NCBI GenBank assembly: GCA_934045075.1
Contig: OW203729.1
Coordinates: forward strand, 7,163,816 to 7,227,815
DNA from: Yponomeuta sedellus
Taxonomy: Eukaryota; Arthropoda; Insecta; Lepidoptera; Yponomeutidae
Length of the DNA stretch: 64,000 nucleotides
Direction: 5' to 3'
The position numbers and the translations under genes were made by a program. Position 1 is the first letter of the stretch, and each line of letters begins with the position of its first letter. Positions 32,861-48,134 of this stretch are shown here, piece after piece. The notes beneath the pieces were generated by a model. It saw only the letters and a list, made by a program, of their open reading frames with translations, was not told the origin of the DNA and did not search any database.

Positions 32861-34792
32861 ACAACTATGTACGAGTATCGCGAATCATTAAGATAGATAG
32901 ATAGATAGATGAATCATTTATTTTTGCTTAAAGACACACACACATAAAGCATCACATAAAAATAATTACATAAAATAGTTTAAGTACAAATACAGCTTTA
33001 TCTTAAATACTAACTCACATGCATCGAGTTCTACGGCATTTTAGGCCGTATGTGGGTGTGCCACATAAGCTCAAAAAGGCCGTATCTCAGTATAATGGTA
33101 CCTACTTTAAATAAGTAGATATTCTACTGATTTTCAGCTACAGCCAAAGTGTGAGAACGGCAATGACATTTGAATAAAACAACTACAATATTTAAAATAA
33201 AAATAGGTACAAAACGACCTTTAACCATAAACAATAAATTATACAGAATAAACCGCTCTGCTCATTAATTAAACAAATAATTCCTTAATTATTACTTGAT
33301 TATGACTATTGTACCAGCAAGAGTTGCACTGTGTATAATTAGTAGTGTGTTGTTAGTGCATATATTATTCAAACAATGATTCAATAATACATATAATAAT
33401 GATTCAATTTCTCCATTTAATATAATATAACATAAATATGATTTAATAATAACAATTATTCATTCTACAATTATTAATTTTTATTAATTTATTAACACGC
33501 ATTAATATTTAAATGTCAACCCATAGACACCCATTTAAAATAAGAAATAAAAAAAAAATTGTTCAACCGCTAAATCTCTCACTATCATAAATCCTCCTGC
33601 TAGAAACTCCCAGTTTTTTGTAACTCTAGTAAGTAAGCTTTAAAATGATTTTTGAAAGTAATTTTCACCGATATTTGCCTTATGGGTGGAGGAATATTGT
33701 TCCAGCATTTGGAAGTACTAATATTAAGAAGTACTAATAATTGTTTTTAATTGTTTGCTATACAAATCGCACATAGTTATCAAGAAGGACGCACCTATAC
33801 GCAGCCAATTGTACTGTGTCTGTGTAAATATGTTATGTTTGTTTTTTCATGGTGTACAGTAAAGATTATCTTATCTTATCATAATATCATAGGCGTGGAA
33901 AAATAATGGAAGAAAAACTTAAGATGAGTCTTTTCGTGCATTTTTTTTCCACCACTCGCGAATGATGAACTTTTAAATGCAAGGCCGTACAAGGCTTAAA
34001 TGGATCCTATCCTTAGTAGGTAGTTTTTACGTGACGTCATAACTAATGAAATCTTCATCGGCAATACTTTTTATTCGTGAGATCAGTCCAGCCATTTGGC
34101 CTCTACGCGGTCATAAAGAAAATATATACGTACTTACATACATACGCGGAAACACATTACTTGACAGTCGGGTAAGAAATAAATCAACCAAATTTGCTTT
34201 TCATATAGCGGCCATTTATTGGCACACCTTGCTAAGTTGCTACGCATGTTACGTGGTTTCCCGCGCTACGACGTAGTGCCTGGCGTAGCAAGAAGACGTC
34301 AGTGCTACGAGCGTAATCCTCGTAGCCGTGTAGCCATGTAAGCGTTGCCAAGCCTACCCTATGACATAAGCGAAGGAAGATTTTAAACAATTGCTTAAAG
34401 CTGCAAAGCCGCAACACTGTTTATGTCTTTCTTGCATAATACCTTCTTCTTTCTTTCTTTCAATTACTTTCTTTCTGGTACCATTTGAGTGAAAGGCCAA
34501 TAAGAAATAACCAAAAAGAATGAAAGCGATTGAAAACGGCCGAAACACGAGTTGATTTGATTTTTCGAACCATTCGAATGAAAAGGTGATCATATATTAT
34601 ATTGTAGGATTTTTATCCTATTTTCCTAGTTAGCTTGAAATGAGTCAAAAAGAAGATTATTGTCAAAAATAAAAAAATGTTTTAATATAAGATACGAGGT
34701 AGAAAAGCTAAAATTTGAAATAAATAAATTGAAATCTATAAAATTACCTATTTTTAAAACTCTTTCTTCTTTCTTTTTTACAGCCTTGCGAT
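32861..34792. other. No gene; short GATA run at 32896-32913
   Basis: AT-rich, with GATAGATAGATAGATAGA near 32896. Open frames at 34046-34593 show no motif. GC content rises slightly around 34240-34400 without a recognisable product. Confidence 0.5.
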
Positions 34793-34905
34793 TGCGATTG
34801 CAACCCTGTATGTCCCCACTGCTGGGGCACGGGTCTCTTCCTGCATTGCAGGAAGGTTAGGCCATACTCCACCACGGGGGCCAAGTCCGGGTTGGTGGAG
34901 CCTTA
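34793..34905 (+). repeat. Interspersed repeat C, 5' part
   Basis: TATGTCCCCACTGCTGGGGC through CCAAGTCCGGGTTGGTGGAG, then broken off. Confidence 0.65.
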
Positions 34906-35327
34906 TGACTGTACTAATCAGAAAACAATAAAATAACATAAAAATATATAATTATGTTACTCTTTTCAAGGTCATGAATAAAGTTGTTGTTTAATTTTCT
35001 ACCTGAACTTAAAAGTAAAACAGAACCAGAAAAACCTCCCAAAATTTTCTTATTCAAACCTACGTACGTGCACACAAGTTTAAATTGGGTGAAAACAATT
35101 ATGTAAATCAGCCGCGAAGCGTAGAATCTCGGCCGAAGTTGTGTTGCTCAGAACCTTCCATATGTAAGGTAATATAACTAGACGTTCGCAGGGAACTATC
35201 TCGAAATTTCGCCGTATCATACTGTGGGTATAATTACGTGTAACTTGAGCCATTCTTAAGGGCATGTCTTAAAAGATTAGGTAAGCATCTGAGTGTATTT
35301 CATTCAAGTAACAAATTTTATGTTTGA
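34906..35327. other. No recognisable feature
   Basis: AT-rich; the minus-strand frame at 35080-35265 has no motif. Confidence 0.55.
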
Positions 35328-35697
35328 CCAGTTTAACGCTTGTAATTGAAGGCCTTTTCAGTACTATCTAAAATATTTTGATTTATTTGTACATCTACAT
35401 TCTTCACCAATATATAGCTCCAGTCCATCCAAATGTTGTCTGGAAGAGATCACTTTTAGTGATAAGGCTGCCGTCTGTTCTCTTAGGTTAAGAAATTTCT
35501 GTATAATTTCCTTTTTTATGTACAATTAAGTGTTCTCTATCTATCTACTACAGTCTTATTTATAAAAAAATATTATCTCCATCATTCATTTGTGACCTGT
35601 GTTTGGCCAGTTTAACGCTTGTAATTGAAAGCCTTTACAGTACTACAGTCTTATTTATAAAAAATATATTATCTCCACTATTTGTGACCATTTAGTA
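35328..35697. repeat. Local duplications around a LINE family D fragment
   Basis: CAGTTTAACGCTTGTAATTG occurs at about 35330 and again near 35608. CTACAGTCTTATTTATAAAA occurs near 35550 and 35643. Between them 35430-35530 (TGTCTGGAAGAGATCACTTT, GATAAGGCTGCC) is LINE family D in plus orientation. This looks like a short tandem duplication that followed the insertion. Confidence 0.6.
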
Positions 35698-35850
35698 GCA
35701 ATACCGCTCGCCAACGGTGAAAGAAAACGTCTTGAAGAGACTTGAGTGTCTGAGGTGTTGGCTACCTCAGTGCTGGAAATGTCAACTGCACGTGGTAATA
35801 AAGTCGATACTCTTTCTGTGAGAGAAGGCTTGTGCCTTGCAGTGGGACGT
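35698..35850 (+). repeat. SINE B 3' half, abutting the microsatellite
   Basis: Contains AACGGTGAAAGAAAACGT, GTCTGAGGTGTTGGCTACCT, CTCTTTCTGTGAGAGAAGGC and TGCAGTGGGACGT in the order of SINE B, whose other copies end likewise. The tRNA head is missing. Confidence 0.65.
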
Positions 35851-35851
35851 A

Positions 35852-39748
<3,897 letters not shown>

Positions 39749-40626
39749 GTACTGCCGAGCTCTTCCGCCTTGCGAGAGAGATAAATATGCAGAGCTAACT
39801 GCCAGCTTTCGCTAGACGGAGAGTCACCATAAGAAGAATAAGAATTTATAAAAGGTCAATTCCACTTAAATATTCTTAAGATTGAGTTAAAGCCGGTTTT
39901 AAGAAGGAATTCCTGTTATTAACCGACTTTATCTCCAATTTTTAACTGTTTTAGTTGTATTGACTTTTTATCAATGAAAGTAAAAATTTTACTTTGTTAA
40001 CACCTTGTTTCTCGTACTCCTTACCTCTTTGGTCCAATAGAAATCTGTAGAAATTTCAACGAGAGAAAACTATTGGTATTTTTAGTCAGGACAGGATGTT
40101 AACAACTGTAAGTTGACCCAAGGGCATAAAAAAAACAAATGACAACTATTAACAGTGGATTAACACATTGTGTGCGAGAAACCGCAGGTTAAAAGCGCGT
40201 GACAGGCATCAGCCACCAAATTGGCTGAAGAGGCAAAAAAATGTTTTACGGCAAAATAAAACCGGTTTATAACAATATTTTTACGAGAACAAGGGTCTGG
40301 AGCCATGAAAAATGTTACGTTTAATTTATTTAATGAGAACCGCCCCTTAAGTGGGCGCTCGCGACTCGGATACGCTAAGATAACAAGTTGGAAGGTGCTC
40401 CGCTGTCTCTGAATAGGGACTTTCCAAGTAAATCATACGCTTTTCTCCCTCTTCGATGTTATTTATGCCAGACATTAACGCGAATTGGACAACGTACTTT
40501 ATGTATGATACATTGAGTTACTCGCAAATTGATCAAGCTTTACGATTGTAGTGGATGGCTTATTGAGTTGCTCGTTACACTATCATTACATTATAAATCT
40601 GTGTAATATGTCAATCGTTATCGTTA
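39749..40626. other. No recognisable feature
   Basis: Non-coding, AT-rich; nothing found on either strand. Confidence 0.55.
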
Positions 40627-40690
40627 TCAACCCTTGTATGTCCCCACTGCTGGGGCACGGGTCTCTTCCTGCATCGCAGGAAGGTAATAT
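40627..40690 (+). repeat. Interspersed repeat C, first 60 bp
   Basis: TATGTCCCCACTGCTGGGGC and CTGCATCGCAGGAAGG, then lost. Confidence 0.6.
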
Positions 40691-40929
40691 GTCAATAAAT
40701 ATTTATTTTTATTATTATTATTAGTGTTCACAAATAAACCGCTGAACCGCACTGAATAAGATAAAAGCGAAGTAATTTCAGAATTTACATGGACATCAGT
40801 CTGTTAAAAAATAGTAATAAAATAAATAAAGAGTTATCTGTCTATCAATCTATATGGATAGATATATATTCAGATATATAGATAGTAGATATATAGAAAA
40901 CTCTTTGTTGCACATCAGTTATTTAAAGT

Positions 40930-41190
40930 GATTTGTTTTCTCGCCACTGCAAGGCGTTGCCTTTTCTCAGACTCAGCTTTATAACAACGCGTGCCCACCG
41001 CGAATTGGCGATTTCAAGCGCTGAGGTATTTTAACACCTCAGACGTCACTTAGATTTCCTCACGATGTTTTCCTTCGTTAGCGAGTGGTATTGCTACTTT
41101 AACTTTACAAATATAAATAACTTAGAAAGCAAAGTCACTACATGCCCGCGCTGCGAATTGAACTCTCTGGATTCACAGAGATAAGGTACA
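40930..41190 (-). repeat. SINE B
   Basis: CTCACGATGTTTTCCTTCG, GCGTGCCCACCGCGAATTGG and TTTTCTCAGACTCAGC match the 32140-32395 copy. The tRNA-like head end is degenerate. Confidence 0.6.
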
Positions 41191-41306
41191 GTGTGTACTC
41201 TATCCCTATCTACATATTATCTAGTTTATAATAGTGTATAATAAGGATGGGTGTTCGGCTAAGTGAAACAAACGTGTATTTGGGACTAAATCTAATCTTC
41301 TAATCT

Positions 41307-41482
41307 TCTATAATATAAAAATGAATCCCCGAATGTGTTGGTGAGCGCAAATCTCGAGAGCAGCTGAACCGATTTTGGTAATTCTTTTTTTAGAAGTACG
41401 AGGATGGTTCTTAAGGAAAGAAAAATAATAAAAAAATAAAGAATCGACTATTAGGCGGTACGAAGTTCGCTGGGTCAGCTAG
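41307..41482 (+). mobile_element. Helitron-like non-autonomous element
   Basis: Starts TCTATAATATAAAAATGAAT and ends TGGGTCAGCTAG followed by T. TC at the 5' end and CTAG before T at the 3' end fit Helitron ends. It has no inverted repeats or coding region. The second, truncated copy is at 31636-31800. Confidence 0.55.
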
Positions 41483-41929
41483 TATGTAATATTTTCAACT
41501 TGGAAGATATGTATTTATTCAATTTTAATCACTAGTTTTATGTCAACTCCTACCTGCATGAAACGGTGTTTTTCATTTGGAGGTGCTATTTGAAAACCAG
41601 CGCTGTTTCAAATAGAAACAGCAAACGTTGAAATAGTGTCATTATCACACGCATACTTTATATTATAATTATTGTTATGCAAGCATATTTTGTTTGTGGC
41701 GAAATAAATCATTCATTCATATATTTTGACACTCAACCACGGATTCTATTGGCAGATTTTTAGGTACACTTTTAGGTTAAGGATATTTTCCTAACTATTA
41801 TTGCTCAAAGCGATCTCTATTAGACAATCTTAGGTTTGACGGTTGGACGGGACTAAAAGAAGATGAAAAAATTTACATAGATAAATCACGGCAAACAATT
41901 GAATTTTCACAATCCCCAGAGTAAAAATG
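41483..41929. other. No recognisable feature
   Basis: AT-rich. CGCTGTTTCAAATAGAAACAGC near 41601 is a short hairpin of unknown meaning. Confidence 0.5.
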
Positions 41930-42700
41930 CGCTTCGCAGCGACCAGTTATGAGCAAAAAAATAAAATAAAAAAGCACTCGCATTATTCAAAACAAAAAAA
42001 CCAGCCAAGTGCACCCGTGCACCGAGGGTTCCGTACAAATTTATAGGTACAGTCTATTTATCCTTACTTGTCCACTTTAGTAAACAACATTTTACCCGTA
42101 AAGTATGGCTTTTTATTTGAAAACTTCCATATTCCCAGAAATTAAGTAATCGGGGAAACGATTTTAGATAACGTGCTGCCAAGTTTATGAACTTACGAGA
42201 AAATATTTAGTTTTGGCATCAAATATCAGGTATTTTCAGGTATCTTGTTTACTATATATTGGAACAGTAAGGATAAATAGACTGTAGGTAGTTACATACT
42301 AAAAATTCATTGGGAATCAAAACTCACAGTTTTATTCGAGCACTTTTTGAACTTTCAGGACATTTTTTTCTGATTTTTTCCTTTTCTGATTCATAGTAAA
42401 AGACGATATTACTCGCAAAATTTAATCGTTCTAGGCCAAGAGGAAATACTCTAAAAAAAATATTTCCCTTGAGTGTCGAAATATACGGTTTTTGTGACGT
42501 AAAAAGAGCCGTAACTTTTTCAAATTGATTTAAAGTTACCTTTTTTCCACAACTCAAGGGACTGTACACCTAAGTATACAGTTTTTATTTCAACTCGATA
42601 CCTCTACGCGTTCCAAGATAAAGGGTCTTAACAAAAGGCGCGACGAACGGACGGACGGACAACCAAGCGATCCTAAGGGTTTCATTTTTCCTTTCGAAGC
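41930..42700. repeat. Dispersed repeat G with a nested MITE
   Basis: CCAAGTGCACCCGTGCACCG and AGGGTTCCGTAC near 42005-42035, and CGAACGGACGGACGGACAAC then CCTAAGGGTTTC near 42644-42685, look like the two ends of one insertion. The assignment rests on the GGGTTCCG/GGGTTTC symmetry and is weak. Confidence 0.35.
42050..42284. mobile_element. 235-bp Tc1/mariner-type MITE
   Basis: Same family as 14740-14996: ends CAGTCTATTTATCCTTACTT and its complement, TA at 42048-42049 and 42285-42286, and the interior match TTTATGAACTTACGAGAAAA. Non-coding. Confidence 0.75.
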
Positions 42701-42769
42701 ACAGAGAAACTCTAAAAGCAACATTAAAGCGCAATGTAGTGAGCAACTTTAGACAGATAGGGAAAACAG

Positions 42770-43020
42770 TGGCCCGTCATTTGTTGGCCGGGTTACCGGG
42801 GCGATCGTCCATTGTTTGTACTATAGCGCGGGTACTGTAGTGGGGTAATTAAAATTCTGCTACAATGGGCTCGCGAGGCGTCCCCTGCAGTCTTTTCGGG
42901 CGTGAAATTTCGCATTGTGCTCGGCGCAAAACGTGTGCGGGCCGAGAAGCTCGATTGCGTGGTGATTGTACAGCCGGAGTGTTGTTTTGAGTCAGCTGAA
43001 ATATAGCGCAAATGCTCTAA
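42770..43020. other. CpG-rich island in AT-rich DNA
   Basis: This 250-bp stretch holds roughly 20 CpG sites (for example GGGCTCGCGAGGCGTCCCC and TGCTCGGCGCAAAACG), unlike its surroundings. The 72-codon minus-strand frame has no motif. It may be a regulatory element, an exon fragment or a compositionally distinct insertion. Confidence 0.4.
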
Positions 43021-43235
43021 AATTAAGTAGGCACTTAGGAATCAACGTGTTAACACGAATAGTGGTAATTGTTGTTTGTATACTAGGAGTGGATTAAAAA
43101 TATTATAGAAATATTATTGAATTTCATTAGACACAGTAAAATGTAACAGATAATTATAATATTGGTTATTTGTTAACCACCCCAAAACTGATTAATAACC
43201 GTTAGGACCCCGTTTATTTTCAATCATCTCCATTC

Positions 43236-43495
43236 GTCGTCGTCGTCAGGCTATACTAGTCCACTACTGGACATAGCCCTCCCCTAAAGAGCGCGACGAT
43301 GTGCTATCATGGGGGGTAATGCTCATAATCCCCATGCTGGGCATGCGGGTTGGGGATCGCAGTTCGGTGGAATTGTGGTGCAGGGGGCGCTGCTGCCCAC
43401 CCTCTGGTTTGTGTACCTTAGTCGTCTTTTACGACACCCGCGGGAAGAATTGGGTTGGTGCTATTCTCTAGAACGGCACCACATAGCAATCATCT
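43236..43495 (-). repeat. LINE/SINE 3' end, same family as 1396-1665
   Basis: CAGGCTATACTAGTCCACTA, GGACATAGCCCTCCCCTAAA and, at the far end, GAAGAATTGGGTTGGTGCTA are complements of the 1396-1665 copy in the same order. The tail here is GACGACGACG instead of GAAGAA. Confidence 0.7.
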
Positions 43496-43534
43496 CCATT
43501 ACAGGACATAAATTAAAGACCGACCGATTATAGT

Positions 43535-43800
43535 GTTGTGGTAGAACGGGCCGACCTCACATTCGCGAGGTCGATGGTTTGAATCCCGCTATGTATCAAA
43601 GACTTTGTTTTCTAAGTTACGTACATTTATGAAGATGTAGTATACCACTTGCTAACTGTAAAGGAACTCCTCATGACGAAACCTGAGAGTCTAAAATGTC
43701 CGTACCTTTGCGCTTGAAATTGCCTATCCACGGTGGGCGTGCGTGTTAACTTATCACGTACTCTCTCTCTCTGAGAGCAAGCTGCCCTGCAAGGTAACAT
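43535..43800 (+). repeat. SINE B, copy with recognisable tRNA head
   Basis: The head GTGGTAGAACGGGCCGACCT and box B GATGGTTTGAATCCCGC is followed by the family body (AACTGTAAAGGAACTCCTCA, CCACGGTGGGCGTGCGTG, CTCTCTCTCTGAGAGCAAG). The best copy for defining the family. Confidence 0.7.
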
Positions 43801-44047
43801 AAAGAAAACTAAAGACCAATTTTGCCGTCTACAAAATCTAGATGATGATTAGCTGAACGATATGTGAACGAAAAGAAAAGGGTAGTAACCGACTGTGCCT
43901 CTACTAAGGGCCGATGTTTTAGACGGCATTGTTGACGCTGCTCAAAACCTCCGTCTGATATGCTGCGACGTCGAAGGCTTTGCATAAGCAGTGCTATGAA
44001 TTCGACGTTCCCTTTGAGATCTTCTGACGTAATACCCATTATACAAT

Positions 44048-44212
44048 TTTTATTTTTAATGCACTAACCCGTGCTAAGGACAAATTTAAAAACCTATTTA
44101 GACGCTAAAAATTTCACCCATGCCGGGATTCAAAACCTCTGGCACGGATAGCCAGAGGTTGCGGGTTCGAATCCCGGCATGGGTGAAATTTTTAGCTTCT
44201 AAATAGGTTTTT
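44048..44212 (-). repeat. tRNA-like inverted-repeat element, palindromic copy
   Basis: The outer arm TTTTTAATGCACTAACCCGT, the inner arm AAAACCTATTTAGACGC and tRNA-like sequence on both strands (CATGCCGGGATTC, then GGGTTCGAATCCCGGCATGG) make an imperfect head-to-head palindrome. It ends in AGCTTCTAAATAGG. Confidence 0.7.
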
Positions 44213-45717
44213 TTGTAAGTTCCATTGTTTGCTTTCGTGTTTAAATTCGGTTTGTGACGTGGAAATGTCAGCGTATACTCCGCGTTGTCAATATTGATTA
44301 GTTGAACAGTCGAAAGAACATTTACGTTTACAATGCTCAGTTAATTTTACTTTAAGTTGGCACTTGCCCCCGTCATGTTTGCACCCTATTACAGGGGCAC
44401 AGAGTACATTTTAAACTGAAAAGGGTACTTTTCTTATGGTGAACGCACTGTAGTTATAAAGTCACCCCTGTTACGTAACTGTGTACAGAGAACGTCTATA
44501 GATGTTTATTTATTGTCAACTGTATTTTAGGTAGGTACAATAATGTAACGACTGCATCTGGACTGTCTTTGGGCTGAACCAAGGGATTAATAAGTACATG
44601 AGATAACAATGTAACGTAAGCTCACGCCTATATGCCAGAGAAATAGACACTTGTCACGATCCTGACAGATCACTTTCGCTTCATCAACGTTCCCTATTTG
44701 GTCAAAGTATTTCTGCCTGGGATGCCACTCGCCTGTCCTTGATAAATACAATTTAGTTTATTTTCTCCTTGAGACATCATATTTATATTAAAAAACATCC
44801 ACACCCAATCAGTCGCGCTAAAACAAGATAACCTGTTTAACATGAATTACACAAAAATATGTAAAATACTTCTTTACAATAGACAATATTATCGAAGAAA
44901 TTTGTTTCAGCAGTCGGTGAGTATAAATTGTGTCGAAGTGTCTGGCGTTATGTTAATTGGTTATTCATAGCGTCGAATAACTTAGTTCTTGAAACAAAAA
45001 CGACGAAGAAATGTTCGAGAAGTCATTATTCAACATAGCAACGGTTGCTATGTTAAGCAACGACATGAACATAATATCGACCTTCACCGCGTGAGAAAGC
45101 ACAGTTGGTTAAACACGAAGTGTATGAATTCGTTTGTCAGCGAGACGGGTGCTATTTTGAGATAGTTAAATTACAATTTCGTGTGGGTGAAAATATCTGA
45201 TTAGGTATACCACACCACCGGTAGATTTTAACGTAAAAGGTTCTCTGAAATTTTCAAGGGAGGCTGATTGATTCAATGAAGGGGTACTAGACTGGCTTGG
45301 AGGAAGAGTCAGGTGACACGGTTGTTTACCGAGATGTTCTTGGTTCGTAGGTACGGTTTTTGCTTAGGGCCTTCAGTGATTTGAAGAAATAGAATCAATC
45401 TGGATTTATTTCTATGTTTGTGACGTTATTTTCTTGTGTTCATATCACAGGGTAACGTAGGTATAGTTTGGGTTCAAAAATTTTTATTGTATTGGATAGT
45501 GTTGTGGGTGTTATTTATTTGATATTCTATAAACAAATATTTGACTCTTTCACATAATTATATGTGGTGGTAGCGGAGCGGTGAAACGACGCACTTGGTT
45601 TGAATCTCGGCATGTGTGATGTTATTATTATTGTTAAATTATTTATTGTACCATTAAAAATTGTACAATATTAAATAGTACTTAACAGTATTAATAGTAT
45701 TTCTCTCGATCTGAGAG
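44213..45717. other. No gene; SINE scrap near 44617-44665
   Basis: AGCTCACGCCTATATGCCAG and ACTTGTCACGATCC match the short repeat at 29461-29525. A degenerate tRNA-like GGTGGTAGCGGAGCGGTG lies at 45566. No coding signal. Confidence 0.5.
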
Positions 45718-45930
45718 GCATTTTTTCCGAGCGCTTCCTTGCTTCACAAGGCACGTTCAGTCGTTGGTGCCTGCTGTCAATTAATGGCAGTCGTTAGGCC
45801 ATGCCATAGGCCTGACAGTAAGGCCCGCCACTGTCTTACAATCCTTCACCAACCCGAACATGGCCTAACCTCCCTACGATGCAGGAAGAGACGTTGCAGC
45901 AGTGGGGACATACAAGTGTTGATACCGAAT
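45718..45930 (-). repeat. Interspersed repeat C
   Basis: TTTTTTCCGAGCGCTTCC, AATGGCAGTCGTTAGGCC and CCGCCACTGTCTTACAATCC in family order, with two internal deletions. Confidence 0.65.
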
Positions 45931-46054
45931 GTCCTGTTTAATGTTTCATGAGTAAGTACAAGAACAAACTGAGTTTATATTTCCCTTGATAAGCTACTTA
46001 TTCATTTTAATGTTGTGGGCTCAAGTTATTGAAGAAAGGTGATGTCCATATCAA

Positions 46055-46160
46055 CCGTTCTATGTCCCCACTGCTGGGGCACGTGTCTCTACCTGCATCG
46101 CTGGAAGGTTTGGCCTTCCCTACTCCACCACGGGGGCCAAGTCCGGGTTGGTTTATATGG
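46055..46160 (+). repeat. Interspersed repeat C, 5' part
   Basis: TATGTCCCCACTGCTGGGGC through CCAAGTCCGGGTTGG, then replaced by unrelated sequence. Confidence 0.65.
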
Positions 46161-46164
46161 TGAA

Positions 46165-46350
46165 ACTACACCAAACATAGATAGATATATAGATAGTTAT
46201 AATATTCTTATTGTTGACAGAAATTACAGTAACAGAAATTATATAAAAATATAGTACAAATGGCGGCCTTATTACTAAAAGCAATTTCTTCCAGGCAACC
46301 ATAGATGGAGACAAGAAAGAAATTAGAGACGGGTAGTCGGTGCAATACAG
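46165..46350 (-). repeat. LINE 3' fragment (family D)
   Basis: The minus strand reads TGCCTGGAAGAAATTGCTTT, then TAGTAATAAGGCCGCCATTT, and ends in an AT-rich tail with CTATATATCTATC. Confidence 0.5.
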
Positions 46351-47089
46351 AAATATTGAAATTAGGAATCCAACGAAATTCATATCGGGTGACTTGTATA
46401 AATCTGGTTAAAAAATACCCAAGGCATTAATGATGTCGTAGTTCCTGCAAATTCTTGAGAAATGTTCCAGAGCTGGGGTAATGGTGCTAGAGGAAGGGTC
46501 AGTTTCAAATAGTGAACTGTATTGCTATCTCTCCGAATTTAACAAAACAGAGCGTGACAAAACGTTATAGTCTGTTAGCTTTTAGAAGATACCTCGGCTA
46601 CTATCGGATGGATTCGGATATATTCGTGTAATAGAAATATCGGAACTAATATGACACTTAATTTCGAAATCAGAACTGGATCATCAGTACGAAAACCGGC
46701 GAAAATTGGCGAAAACCGAAGCCTACTCAAAAGCCCGAGGTATATTCTATAAGCTAACTGACTATACTTAAGTATTTACGTCGTGAAATTCTCCATTTAG
46801 GAACCGGCCCTTAGCAAAGCTACGGAGCACATGTATTCGTGTGGGCTTTGTCTTAGCTGGCAACATAATTGGTTTCACTTGAAGCTGCGCCTCCCGGGCC
46901 TGCACCCTGTTAATGTATTATTATTATTGCACGAACACCCTCCAATTTCATTGCATTGCTGGTTCAAGTCTTTAGTTTAAAATCTACTAATCTGTTTTAA
47001 GGCTTTGGTAAAATCTCACTGTTTAAACTGGAAAATTTATTTATTTAATCATATGAATATTTCTTTTGTAGGTATCTATGTATATTATT
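46351..47089. other. No gene; MITE scrap at 46760-46815
   Basis: ATACTTAAGTATTTACGTCG is the complement of the motif at 16640 and 18345. Otherwise featureless. Confidence 0.5.
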
Positions 47090-47518
47090 AATGAAATATA
47101 ATAATAATAATATTGGCCTTTTTGCATCTACTGAATGAGATGATTTATACAGCGTCCAGTGGCATCTTCACTAACACTAGATGGGTGAAGGGACCACTCC
47201 GACGCTGTAGTGCCTGGGACATGGTTTTATAGATGGTGTAGGCTTGCCCAGCACCTATACCATCCTGACAGCTTAGTCGGCCTAGCCCCACAGGAAAGAC
47301 TAGTCAATACGTGCGGAGCCAACCAAGTCGCGGGTTTCCTCACGATGTTTTCCTTCACCGTTAGCGTGTGGTATTGTGACTACAAATTCGCAAATGTACG
47401 TAACTTTGAAATTAAACAAAGTCATTGGTACATGCCCGCACTCGGGATCGAACCTGGGGCTCTCGCTTGCCAGTCCATGGTTCTACCCTCTGAGCTACCA
47501 CCGTTTCAATGAAATATA
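47090..47518 (-). repeat. SINE A, full-length copy with 11-bp target duplication
   Basis: AATGAAATATA flanks 47101-47507. The complement starts with a tRNA-like head (GGTGGTAGCTCAGAGGGTAG, box B GGTTCGATCCCGAG) and ends GATGCAAAAAGGCC. The length of about 407 bp and the target duplication show retroposition of a Pol III transcript. The open frames here come from the SINE. Confidence 0.85.
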
Positions 47519-47904
47519 TGTACTTTATATAATGTGTAAGTACTTACATTCTCGCAATATTGTGCTACTAGGTATCAATATATTTCCGATTTAATTATTC
47601 ACTAGCTGTGCCAGGGTGTTACCCGTGGTTTATCGATTTTCCAATGAGAATAAAATATTTAATAAGCCGCAGTAAAATACACTAGGAAAGCACTAGAAGT
47701 TGGATTATTTTAATTTTCATATACTTAATTATTGTTAGAAAGAAATGGTTCATCAAGAGCAGGAATAGCTTTATTTTCTTTGTCAAAAACAAAAAAGAGT
47801 AAGAATACCTAAAATGACCGGGATTTAAGTTCCTAGTACCTATGTTTTTTTACATTTGTCAAAATTATACAATTTCTTTACTAACTGAATTATACTATTT
47901 TTAA
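47519..47904. other. No gene; possible Helitron-like end near 47604
   Basis: CACTAGCTGTGCCAGGG at 47602 resembles the inverted CTAG end of Lepidoptera-type Helitrons. No partner end was found. Confidence 0.4.
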
Positions 47905-48105
47905 AAAACCTATTTAGAGACTAAAAATTCCACCCATGCCGGGATTCGAACCCGCGACCTCTGGCTGTCCGTGCCAGCGCTCTTTCCAACTGAGGTACGG
48001 CCTATTAGCTCAGTCGAAAAGAGCGCTGGCGCGGACAGCCAGAGGTCGCGGGTTTGAATCCCGGCATGGGTGGAATTTTTAGCCTCTAAATAGGTTTTTA
48101 AAAAT
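47905..48105. repeat. tRNA-like inverted-repeat element, dimeric palindrome
   Basis: Arms AAACCTATTTAGAGACTAAA and GCCTCTAAATAGGTTTTTAA enclose two tRNA-like cores head-to-head. The left is on the minus strand (box B complement GATTCGAACCCG), the right on the plus strand (48003-48072, TTAGCTCAGTCGAAAAGAGC). Both halves match over about 90 bp. Confidence 0.8.
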
Positions 48106-48134
48106 GAGTAACTAAAGTTAATAAACATAGAATT

